Part shown: one piece after another, positions 9,127 to 18,253 of the stretch
Layout: each line of letters opens with the position of its first letter
How positions within the stretch are numbered: position 1 is the stretch's first letter
Assembly (NCBI GenBank): GCA_030830765.1
Contig: JAURMJ010000181.1
Span: forward strand, 1-19,032
DNA from: Quisquiliibacterium sp.
Lineage (GTDB): Bacteria > Pseudomonadota > Gammaproteobacteria > Burkholderiales > Burkholderiaceae_E
Direction: 5' to 3'
Length of the DNA: 19,032 nucleotides
Position numbers and translations under genes: made by a program
Notes under the pieces: model-generated
Told to the model about the DNA's origin: nothing
What the model saw: the letters and a program-made list of their open reading frames with translations, nothing else
Databases searched by the model: none

Positions 9127-9245
9127 CAGCAGCAGCGGGGCAAGCGCGACCAGAGTGTTGATGATTGTTCTCCGAGGGGTCTGGGTGGCTGATCGATCCG
9201 CATCAAAGCCGGCAGCGCAGCCCCGTTGGGCTTATCGGCCCAGCA

Positions 9246-9668
9246 TTACGGCTTTGTTCCGGCTGTCGAGCCGGTCAGGTGCTGCCGCATTGAAGAAGGC
9301 ACCTCGACCGGTTTGCGCGAGGCAAGATCAATGAGCACGCAGGTCGCTTCGCCACTGGCCACTTCGCCGTTTTCCGCGATCAGGACCTGTTCGAAGTCGA
9401 GGGAGCTTCTCCCGATCCGGCTGACGCGGGTGCCCACCTGCACTTTGCCCGGGAAATACAGCTCCTTTTTGTAATTGATCAGCTGACGGGCCAGCACGAT
9501 CCCGCAGGTCGTCCAGGGCGCTGTGTTGTCCGGGTGGTGCAGTACCTCGATCCGGCCTGCTTCGAAAAAGGCTGCGATCAACGTATTGTTCACATGCCCT
9601 TGCCGATCGGTGTCGACATTGCGCAGCTTTTCTTCGCACCAGAATCGGTAGTCGTCGGCAGTGGTCAT
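9246..9668 (-). CDS. Acyl-CoA thioesterase, 4HBT hotdog family
   Basis: The 140-residue protein shows the hotdog-fold signature RNVDTDRQGHVNN (16-28), followed by the FFEAGR helix. Asp21 is the expected catalytic acid of the 4-hydroxybenzoyl-CoA thioesterase type. Family members hydrolyse acyl-CoA thioesters; the acyl group cannot be read. I start at ATG 9668 because GAAGGA lies 10 bases upstream (9679-9684) and the fold begins at once. In-frame starts at 9710 (also with a fair GAGG) and 9731 would add a low-complexity leader of 14 or 21 residues. It lies 68 bp after the CoA-transferase stop and is followed by the permease, all on one strand. Confidence 0.9.
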   Translation of the reverse strand: MTTADDYRFWCEEKLRNVDTDRQGHVNNTLIAAFFEAGRIEVLHHPDNTAPWTTCGIVLARQLINYKKELYFPGKVQVGTRVSRIGRSSLDFEQVLIAENGEVASGEATCVLIDLASRKPVEVPSSMRQHLTGSTAGTKP

Positions 9669-9736
9669 TGCAGTCTGGTCCTTCAGTGATCCGGCAGCAG
9701 GCCCGTTCATGGATGCAGCACCTCGCGGCACCAGGG

Positions 9737-10969
9737 TTATTCGGGAATGCCGACCACGCCGTCAGCAATCAGCGTTGCGATCCGGTTTTCGTCATAACCG
9801 ATTGAAGCCAGAATCGATCGACTGTGCTCTCCAGGTTGCGCAATCGGCTGGTCCACTCCGCCGTTGCCATGTTCGAGCTGGAAGCCTGATCCGGCCAGCC
9901 GAACCGGTCCCCACGGAGTCTGTGCCTGTTGAAGCATGCCGCGGTGCGCCAGCTGGGGATGCTCTACGATCTCGGCCACATTGCGCACACGGCCGCACGG
10001 TACATCGACGGCCAGAAAGCGCTGCTCCCAGGTGTCGGCATCGTCGTCGGCAAGCGCCGCTTCGATGATCTGATGAATTTCCTCGCCATGCGCGATGCGC
10101 GCAGGCCAGTCGGTGAAGCGTGGGTCGGCCACGACATCTTCACGCCCGATGGTTTTAAGCAGCCGTTCATATTGGGCATCGGTCAGCGCAGCCAGCACGA
10201 TGTAGCCGGACTTGCAGCGAAAGCGCGCTGCAGTGGGCTTGCGGGTGACCGATAGGTTGCCCGCCTGTGGCTGAACATGGCCAGTGACCAGGTACTCGGT
10301 GACCGGGTAGCAGAGAAAATTGAGCATCGAATCAAGCATCGCGACATCAACCAATTGCCCTTGGCCGGTATGCGTGCGCTGGTAGAGCGCGCCGGCCAGT
10401 GCAAAGGCGCCGGTGATGCCGGTGCTGATGTCGCCGAGCGGGAAGCCTGCCCGCATCGGCCCGGATTCCGGTTCGCCAGTGATCGACATCAGTCCGGAGA
10501 TGGCCTGGATCTTGCCATCAAAGCTGGGCGTGCGCCTCTCCGGTCCGCTGGTTCCGAAGCCGGAGATTGCGCAATAGATCAGCTTCGGATTGAGCGCTCG
10601 CAGTTGCGGCCAGCCGATCCCGAATTTCTCCATCACGCCAGGTCGAAAGTTTTCGCAGACAACGTCCGCGTCCATGACCAGCTGCCGGATGATCTCGATT
10701 GCCTCAGGCTGACTCAAATCCAGAGCGAGACTGCGCTTGTTCGCGTTGACCGCAACCCAGGTCGGTGTCATCGATCGTGTATTCCAGCGCGGGTCAGCTG
10801 TATTGGCACGCCGCGAGGCCTCACCGCCGATTGGTTCGATCTTGATGACGTCCGCCCCCTGCAGCGCGAGCTGGAAGGTACAGAACGGGCCAGCCAGGTA
10901 GTGCGTGAAATCGAGAATTCGAACGCCTTCGAACATCCGCCCAGTCGGGTTCATGGTCTGACTATGCAT
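9737..10969 (-). CDS. CaiB/BaiF (class III) CoA-transferase
   Basis: The 410-residue protein moves CoA between carboxylates. The N-terminal part has LDFTHYLAGPFCTFQLALQGADVIKIE (19-45, with GADVIKIEP as family mark), NANKRSLALDL (75-85) and VVCENFRPGVMEKFG (103-117). Asp180 in PLGDISTG aligns with the catalytic aspartate of formyl-CoA transferase (Asp169 in FRC), which forms the aspartyl-CoA intermediate. Length fits the family. The start is uncertain: ATG 10969 lies 22 bp after the GrdB-like stop, has GGAA/GAAG upstream, and avoids overlap. ATG 11011 or GTG 11032 would overlap the previous gene; ATG 10954 and 10936 are shorter options. Donor and acceptor acids cannot be inferred. Its place between a reductase-like gene and a thioesterase suggests a catabolic acyl-CoA route. 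Confidence 0.93.
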   Translation of the reverse strand: MHSQTMNPTGRMFEGVRILDFTHYLAGPFCTFQLALQGADVIKIEPIGGEASRRANTADPRWNTRSMTPTWVAVNANKRSLALDLSQPEAIEIIRQLVMDADVVCENFRPGVMEKFGIGWPQLRALNPKLIYCAISGFGTSGPERRTPSFDGKIQAISGLMSITGEPESGPMRAGFPLGDISTGITGAFALAGALYQRTHTGQGQLVDVAMLDSMLNFLCYPVTEYLVTGHVQPQAGNLSVTRKPTAARFRCKSGYIVLAALTDAQYERLLKTIGREDVVADPRFTDWPARIAHGEEIHQIIEAALADDDADTWEQRFLAVDVPCGRVRNVAEIVEHPQLAHRGMLQQAQTPWGPVRLAGSGFQLEHGNGGVDQPIAQPGEHSRSILASIGYDENRIATLIADGVVGIPE

Positions 10970-10991
10970 CGGTACTTCGTTTCCGGGCTGT

Positions 10992-11927
10992 TCATCTGGC
11001 AATGGCTGCATCACGCACACTTTGCGCCACACGCTTGATTTCGCGCTGCTCGGCCTTGCGTCGCTCCAATTCCTCGTGTGACAGCGCTGCCGGATTCAGC
11101 ACGTGAAATTTCCAGTCGGCCTGGCCATTCCAGCGCAGCGGGTTCTGCACGGTGCTGCGAGGTGCGCATGCAGCCTCAAGCAGGTCAAATGCCAAACCCA
11201 GGGTCGAATCCTGCGAGGCGGTGTCGTAGGGGCGCGCTGCAGCGTTGCCCAGCGGCATATCGCTGAACAGGAAGCGCGGCACGCCGCACTGTTCGACGAT
11301 GTCTTTGGCGCAACCCATCAGCACGGTGGCAATGCCTGCCGCCTCCAGGTGGCGCGCAGTCAGTGACATCGTCTGGTGGCAGACCGGACAGTTTGCGACC
11401 AGGATCGCTGCATCAATGCCGTCGGCCAGGCAGCGCGCAACAATTTCCGGGCAGTCGACCTCGACGGTGTGGCGCTGGCTGCGGTTGGTCGGTACGCCGT
11501 GAAAACGCGAGGCCAGCGAACCAACCCGCCCGGCAGCGGCGGCCCGACGCAGCGCTGGCAACGGGAACCAGCAGTTCGCATCGTCGGTCAGTTCGCGCCG
11601 GTTGATGCCGACATGCGCAACCCGCAGGTCATGATCCAGCGCCATATCGGCGGTGTAGGGCTCATAGAACTTTGCCCCTGCGTTATACGGCGCTTTGCAG
11701 TCCTGAGCACCCTTGGCCGGATCGTAGGGCACCGCCGTGGTCAGCAGCCCGATCTTGCATTGCGCTAGCGGCTTACCGAGGCGGGTGAATGGCACATCCT
11801 GGAAAGATGCGTACCGGTAGTGATTGTTCGTCCCCAGCGCGTCATACCAAGCATGGGTGCGGTCGATATAGCGTACCGGCAGATCTTCGAGCGGCGAAAA
11901 CCCGAGTCCATCCGTTTCGAAATTCAT
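10992..11927 (-). CDS. GrdB/PrdB-like (glycine/sarcosine/betaine/proline reductase selenoprotein B family) protein, Cys form
   Basis: A 311-residue soluble protein. Its central part, AILVANCPVCHQTMSL (174-189) then HLEAAGIATVLMGCAKDIVEQ, resembles the Sec-containing stretch of GrdB (Sec-x-x-Cys, then an ERAGIPVVHM-like strand). Here the first position is Cys180, giving CPVC, and no in-frame UGA occurs, so selenium is not needed. Other Cys are at 57, 77, 119, 159, 166, 206, 214 and 254. The C-terminal FSDMPLGNAAARP is conserved in uncharacterised relatives as I recall them. GrdB reduces its substrate with a GrdA/thioredoxin partner in anaerobes; no grdA, grdC or grdD lies nearby, so the reaction here is unknown. 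Start ATG 11927 is fixed by AGGAG 6 bases upstream. It leads the four-gene operon. Confidence 0.75.
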   Translation of the reverse strand: MNFETDGLGFSPLEDLPVRYIDRTHAWYDALGTNNHYRYASFQDVPFTRLGKPLAQCKIGLLTTAVPYDPAKGAQDCKAPYNAGAKFYEPYTADMALDHDLRVAHVGINRRELTDDANCWFPLPALRRAAAAGRVGSLASRFHGVPTNRSQRHTVEVDCPEIVARCLADGIDAAILVANCPVCHQTMSLTARHLEAAGIATVLMGCAKDIVEQCGVPRFLFSDMPLGNAAARPYDTASQDSTLGLAFDLLEAACAPRSTVQNPLRWNGQADWKFHVLNPAALSHEELERRKAEQREIKRVAQSVRDAAIAR

Positions 11928-11933
11928 GGCTGT

Positions 11934-11938
11934 CTCCT
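11934..11938 (-). promoter_or_regulatory. Ribosome binding site deciding the GrdB-like start
   Basis: On the minus strand AGGAG lies 6 bases before ATG 11927. This favours that start over the in-frame codon at 11966. Confidence 0.75.
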
Positions 11939-12074
11939 GAAGTCCTCGGGCAACTGCAGAGGGCAATTTGGAAGGCAGACTTTAAACCGAAACGGTGAGG
12001 GCGAGCGTGCTGTGCGTTCAGCGAGCGGACATCGCGCCCGCAACTTCCGGGCAGAGATTCCGGGATGAACCTGT

Positions 12075-13169
12075 TCAGACGTTGAACCTGAAATGCATCA
12101 CGTCCCCGTCCTTGACCAGGTATTCCTTGCCCTCAAGGCGCATCTTGCCCTTCTCCTTGGCGCCAGTCTCGCCTTTGCAGGTGATGAAGTCGTCATAGGC
12201 GATGGTCTCGGCGCGGATGAAGCCCCGCTCAAAGTCGGTGTGGATCACGCCGGCCGCCTGTGGTGCCGTGGCGCCGACATGAACGGTCCAGGCACGCACT
12301 TCCTTGACCCCGGCCGTGAAATAAGTCTGCAGGCCCAGCAGCTTGAAGGCTGCGCGAATCACACGGTCAAGTCCAGGTTCCGCCATTCCGATGTCCTCCA
12401 GGAACACCTGTTTGTCTTCGTCGGAAAGATCCGCGATTTCGGCTTCGATTGCGGCGCAGACCGGCACGACGATCGAACCCTCGGCCTCGGCGTGCGCCTG
12501 AACGGCGGCCAGATGCGGGTTGTTCTCGAAGCCGCCTTCGATCACGTTGGCCACATACATCGTCGGCTTGGCCGTGATCAGGCACAGCGGACGCAGCACC
12601 ACTTTTTCCTCTTCGTACAGATCGAGTGAGCGCACCGGTTTGGCCTGGTCGAGAACGGTCATGCACTTTTCAAGCGCGGCGACCAGGCGCTGGGCCTCCT
12701 TGTCGCCACCGGAGCGAGCCACCTTGCTGTAGCGCGCCAGCGCTTTTTCGACCGTCGCCATGTCGGCCAGCGCCAGCTCGGTGTTGATCACCTCGATGTC
12801 GGAAATCGGATCGACCCGGCCCGACACGTGCACCACATTCTCGTCCTCGAAGCAGCGCACCACATGCACGATTGCATCGGTTTCACGGATGTTGGCCAGA
12901 AACTGGTTGCCAAGTCCTTCGCCTTTGGATGCGCCGGCTACCAGGCCGGCGATGTCGACAAACTCAACCGTGGCCGGCAGGATCCGCTGCGGATTGACGA
13001 TCGCGGACAGCGCATTGAGTCGGGGGTCAGGAACCTCAACAATGCCGATATTCGGTTCAATGGTGCAGAACGGATAGTTCTCGGCCGCGATACCGGCCTT
13101 GGTCAGGGCGTTGAACAGGGTGGACTTGCCAACGTTGGGCAAGCCCACGATGCCGCATTTGAGGCTCAT
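12075..13169 (-). CDS. ychF: Redox/translation-associated ATPase YchF (OLA1 family)
   Basis: The 364-residue protein is a P-loop NTPase of the Obg group that binds ribosomes and influences stress responses. Motifs seen: [15 protein letters not shown] (9-23, G1), [17 protein letters not shown] (72-88, G3), and [11 protein letters not shown] (201-211), where NVIE replaces the NKxD guanine-specificity motif; this substitution is what gives the family its preference for ATP. The C-terminal TGS domain is recognised by [17 protein letters not shown] and [10 protein letters not shown]. Length is the usual 363. AAAGGA 5 bases upstream supports the start. It lies 75 bp after the sensor kinase on the same strand, with no obvious terminator between them. 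Confidence 0.97.
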   Translation of the reverse strand: MSLKCGIVGLPNVGKSTLFNALTKAGIAAENYPFCTIEPNIGIVEVPDPRLNALSAIVNPQRILPATVEFVDIAGLVAGASKGEGLGNQFLANIRETDAIVHVVRCFEDENVVHVSGRVDPISDIEVINTELALADMATVEKALARYSKVARSGGDKEAQRLVAALEKCMTVLDQAKPVRSLDLYEEEKVVLRPLCLITAKPTMYVANVIEGGFENNPHLAAVQAHAEAEGSIVVPVCAAIEAEIADLSDEDKQVFLEDIGMAEPGLDRVIRAAFKLLGLQTYFTAGVKEVRAWTVHVGATAPQAAGVIHTDFERGFIRAETIAYDDFITCKGETGAKEKGKMRLEGKEYLVKDGDVMHFRFNV

Positions 13170-13244
13170 GAAATTCCTTTGGCCGTCGAGGCGCCAGAGA
13201 CTGGAGAGAGCCCAATTTTAACGCGCCCGTGCTTCGGCGCTGAG

Positions 13245-15128
13245 TCACGCCATTGGCAGGTACAAGCGAACCGAAGTGCCAAGGCCGGATTCGCTCTGCA
13301 GCAAAGCAGTTCCGCCAAGCTGCTTGGCGTATCCGTAGACCATTGCCAGCCCCAGTCCAGTTCCCTTTTTGCGGTCCTTCGTGGTGAAGAACGGTTCAAA
13401 GGCTTGAGCGCGCACGTTTTCGCTCATGCCGCTGCCGTTGTCGGCAATTTCCACAACAGCGTAGCGACCCGGCCGAAGGGCGCTGATACTGTCCTGGTCG
13501 ACCTGTTCGCTCCATGAGCGAATAGTCAGGATGCGCTCTTGCGTGAGGTCGGCCATCGCGTCGCGTGCGTTGATTGCCAGGTTGAGGACTGCATTGCTCA
13601 GGCCCGTCTCATCGAGCTGAGCCATCAGAGCGCCGTCGTGCAGTTCAGTGCGGATAGTCACCGCCGATCCGACGGAGCTTTTCAGCAGTGGCAACAGATC
13701 ACTCAGGAGCGGGTTGATATCGTGGCTTTTCACCTCGAGTGTCTGCCGTCTGGCCACCGCCAGCAACGAGCGCGTCACCTCCGCACCCCGTAGCGCCGCA
13801 TTCCTTGCCGAATCCACCGCACGAGTCAGCGCCGGGCTGCCCTGTGGCAGAAGTTCCGAAATCAGATCCAGGTTGCCGACAACGATTCCGAGCAGATTGT
13901 TGAAATCATGGGCCAGGCCTCCGGTGAGTTGGCCGATCGCATCAAGTTTCTGCATTTCGCGAATCTGCTCTTCGATGCGTTTGCGATCAGTAATGTCTCG
14001 CGCGACCGAAAGCACCTGACTGGTCTGCCCGTCGGGACCTAGGATGCATTGGGTTCTGGTTTCAGCCCAGCGAACCTCTCCGGACGGCAGGATCCAGCGA
14101 TATGAAAGCTCCATCGATTTCCCGCTTTCAACCATCTCGAAAAATGCGGCTTTTACCCGATCCCGGTCTTCCGGGTGAAGCAGGGTATCGCCCAGACCGA
14201 GTTTGCGTTCGCCTAAATGCCGATTCCCGATGATTCTTACTAAAGAAGGGCTGTCGTAGAGAATCCGTCCATCTGGGGCGAAAAGCTGGATGTAGTCGGT
14301 ATGGTTTTCGGCCAGCAGTCGGTATTGCTCCTCACGCGCGGCAAGGGCTTCCTCGGCCCGTTTCCGGTCGGTGATATCCCGCATGCACGTCAGGATCTTG
14401 CTGGGCTTGCCCTGATCATCCGGCACAACACTGGCTGCTCCTTCGATCCAGCGCACCTCCCCGTCGGGCATCAGCCAGCGGTGCGCTCCGGTCATCGGTT
14501 TCCCGGTGAGCATCATCTGCTTGAGTGCGGCCCGGACAGGTTCGACGTCGTCGGGGTGAAGAAGACTGCCAGGCTCGCCGATTTTCCAGCCTAGCGGGCG
14601 CTCTTTGCCGATCAAGCGCTCCAGCGACGGGCTGGAGTAAAGAACAACCCCATCGACACTGAGTAACTGCACATAGTCGGACTGGTTTTCCGCCAGCAGC
14701 CGATATTGTTCCTCGCGATCTGCAAGCGCCAATTCGGTCTGCTTGAGCGCGGTGATCTCGGTCAGATTCGAGACCATACGCTGCAGCTTTCCGTGCTGAT
14801 CACGGACTGGCATCAGGATGGCGTGGTACCAGCGTTCAACCCCGTCAGGTTGCCGGTACGGGCGATCAAGCTCGACTTTTTCGATGTCGCCCGCGATCAG
14901 CTTCTCGATCAGATCAATCGCTTCGCGATCCGGTGAGAGCCCCAGCTCGCCGACCCGCGCGCGGCCGATCAGTTCAGCTTCAGTGCGTCCGAAGAATTTC
15001 AGGTAAGCGGCATTGGCCCGCAGGAATTCCCGGTCCGGCCCCCAGACCGCGATTCCGACTTGCGAATTGTTGAACGCAAGCTCGAAGATTGATTCTTCCG
15101 ATGACGCGGACTTGAGCTGATCATGCAT
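13245..15128 (-). CDS. Cytoplasmic PAS-PAS-PAS sensor histidine kinase
   Basis: A 627-residue kinase. Three PAS domains occupy about 13-130, 140-258 and 266-385; the last two end in RDITDRKR PAC signatures. The kinase core starts at EMQKLDAIGQLTGGLAHDFNN with His407 as phosphoacceptor (LAHDFNNLLG type). The ATPase domain shows the N box NLAINARDAM (516-525), G1 DNGSGM (563-568), F box FEPFFTTK (577-584) and G2 KGTGLGLAMV (588-597). There is no predicted membrane segment and no receiver domain, and no response regulator is adjacent, so it is an orphan soluble sensor. PAS ligands (redox, flavin, small molecules) cannot be told from sequence. ATG 15128 is the first conventional start after an in-frame stop, but the Shine-Dalgarno sequence is poor. 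Confidence 0.93.
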   Translation of the reverse strand: MHDQLKSASSEESIFELAFNNSQVGIAVWGPDREFLRANAAYLKFFGRTEAELIGRARVGELGLSPDREAIDLIEKLIAGDIEKVELDRPYRQPDGVERWYHAILMPVRDQHGKLQRMVSNLTEITALKQTELALADREEQYRLLAENQSDYVQLLSVDGVVLYSSPSLERLIGKERPLGWKIGEPGSLLHPDDVEPVRAALKQMMLTGKPMTGAHRWLMPDGEVRWIEGAASVVPDDQGKPSKILTCMRDITDRKRAEEALAAREEQYRLLAENHTDYIQLFAPDGRILYDSPSLVRIIGNRHLGERKLGLGDTLLHPEDRDRVKAAFFEMVESGKSMELSYRWILPSGEVRWAETRTQCILGPDGQTSQVLSVARDITDRKRIEEQIREMQKLDAIGQLTGGLAHDFNNLLGIVVGNLDLISELLPQGSPALTRAVDSARNAALRGAEVTRSLLAVARRQTLEVKSHDINPLLSDLLPLLKSSVGSAVTIRTELHDGALMAQLDETGLSNAVLNLAINARDAMADLTQERILTIRSWSEQVDQDSISALRPGRYAVVEIADNGSGMSENVRAQAFEPFFTTKDRKKGTGLGLAMVYGYAKQLGGTALLQSESGLGTSVRLYLPMA

Positions 15129-15339
15129 TGCAAAGAAGATTTGGGCGAAGGTGATGAGGATGAGCTGCGCCGGATCAGTGACTGCAGGCGGAGCTGACTA
15201 CGAATATAACGCCATAGCAAGGATGCTGCGCGTTGACGCACGCTGACTATTTGACGGGCAAGCAGGTTGACAATCCCGTTGCAGGTGATGAACGTGGAAT
15301 CCTGGACTGTTCTCACAATCATCATCAGAGTGCCCCGCG

Positions 15340-15951
15340 ATGAACCCGAAAATTCGTGAATTGCTTGATCGGATTGCAGTTCTTGAGGAAGAGGTTGAGC
15401 AGGAGTTTGCTCGGCGTCGCCAGGCGCTGCATGCAGATTTTGAAGACCGGCGTGTGCGTTTTGAGCGCGAAGTGCTGGAGCAGCAGCGACGTTTCAGAAA
15501 CGGGCTGTGGGCATATTTGCGTCAGTCGGAGCTGCGCCATGTGCTGAGCGCACCCGTAATCTTTTCAGTCATCGTGCCAAGCCTTCTGCTGGATCTGGTC
15601 GTTACAGCCTATCAACGCATCTGTTTTCCACTCTACAAGATTCCCAGGGTGCGTCGCCGTGACTATCTGGTCTTTGATCGAGAGCATCTTGGCTACTTGA
15701 ACATGATCGAGAAGTTCAATTGCGCATACTGCTCGTACGCGAATGGTGTGATTGCCTATGTCCGTGAAGTTGCTGGCCGCACTGAGCAGTACTGGTGCCC
15801 GATCAAGCACGCCAGACGCATCTACCAGGCCCATCCTTATTACGATGGATTCGTTGATTTCGGGGACGCGAGTGCCTATTCGACTGAACTGAGGTCGCTG
15901 CGCGAGGCATTACGCGAGCTCAAGCAGGCGCAGGGTGATCAACTGGACTGA
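15340..15951 (+). CDS. Uncharacterised coiled-coil / membrane / Cys-motif protein
   Basis: A 203-residue protein whose function I do not know. Residues 4-52 are a charged, heptad-like helix (RIAVLEEEVEQEFARRRQAL). Residues 69-94 form one hydrophobic segment (LSAPVIFSVIVPSLLLDLVV), then a basic stretch KIPRVRRRDY. The C-terminal domain contains C128xxC131 in FNCAYCSYANGVIAYVREV and C153 in TEQYWCPIKHARR, followed by a second charged helix. I recall closely similar NCxYCxYANG...YWCPIKHA segments in conserved hypothetical proteobacterial proteins. Three Cys and nearby His could bind metal or a cluster, which is inference. It diverges from the sensor kinase and lies 54 bp before fadH-like, possibly in one transcript. 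The Shine-Dalgarno sequence is weak. Confidence 0.85.
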   Translation: MNPKIRELLDRIAVLEEEVEQEFARRRQALHADFEDRRVRFEREVLEQQRRFRNGLWAYLRQSELRHVLSAPVIFSVIVPSLLLDLVVTAYQRICFPLYKIPRVRRRDYLVFDREHLGYLNMIEKFNCAYCSYANGVIAYVREVAGRTEQYWCPIKHARRIYQAHPYYDGFVDFGDASAYSTELRSLREALRELKQAQGDQLD

Positions 15952-18045
<2,094 letters not shown>

Positions 18046-18184
18046 GGTGGGCAAGTCAGAGCCCGAATTGCTAAAGGGTGAAATTTCGGGCCGCAGACGG
18101 CGTTGCGCACACTTTCATGAGGGCGGCAAAATTACTTTGGTGTTTGCGAATGTCACCCGAGCGTGATAGCGTCGGTCACCGCGC

Positions 18185-18236
18185 ACGCCAGGGGGCGTCG
18201 CGTAGTTTCAAGATAAACGTAGGGCGCCAAGCGCCC
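18185..18236 (+). promoter_or_regulatory. Two consecutive hairpins in the leader of the TRAP binding-protein gene
   Basis: ACGCC/GGCGT (18185-18189 with 18194-18198, 4-base loop) is followed by GGGCGC/GCGCCC (18222-18227 with 18231-18236, 3-base loop). The second ends 4 bases before the Shine-Dalgarno sequence GGAGGAG. Neither is followed by a T run, so they are not ordinary terminators. They could stabilise mRNA or modulate translation. No promoter could be assigned with confidence in the 208 bp between the two genes. Confidence 0.45.
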
Positions 18237-18240
18237 AGAT

Positions 18241-18247
18241 GGAGGAG
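18241..18247 (+). promoter_or_regulatory. Strong ribosome binding site of the TRAP binding-protein gene
   Basis: GGAGGAG lies 6 bases before ATG 18254, close to a perfect anti-Shine-Dalgarno match. It implies high expression, as usual for periplasmic binding proteins, and fixes the start. Confidence 0.85.
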
Positions 18248-18253
18248 ATTCTG

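Noticed and set aside
12036..12052. GCCCG/CGGGC hairpin after ychF
   Set aside because: It has a short stem and no T run on either strand. It is not a credible terminator.
15205..15272. TATAAC at 15205-15210 and TTGACA at 15267-15272 as promoter elements between the kinase and the coiled-coil gene
   Set aside because: Each hexamer lacks a partner at 16-18 bp spacing and they are in the wrong order relative to each other, so no promoter is called.
18061..18091. GCCCGAA/TTCGGGC inverted repeat after the FadH-like gene
   Set aside because: The stem is 7 bp with a 17-base loop and no T run. It might be a weak terminator or operator but cannot be supported.
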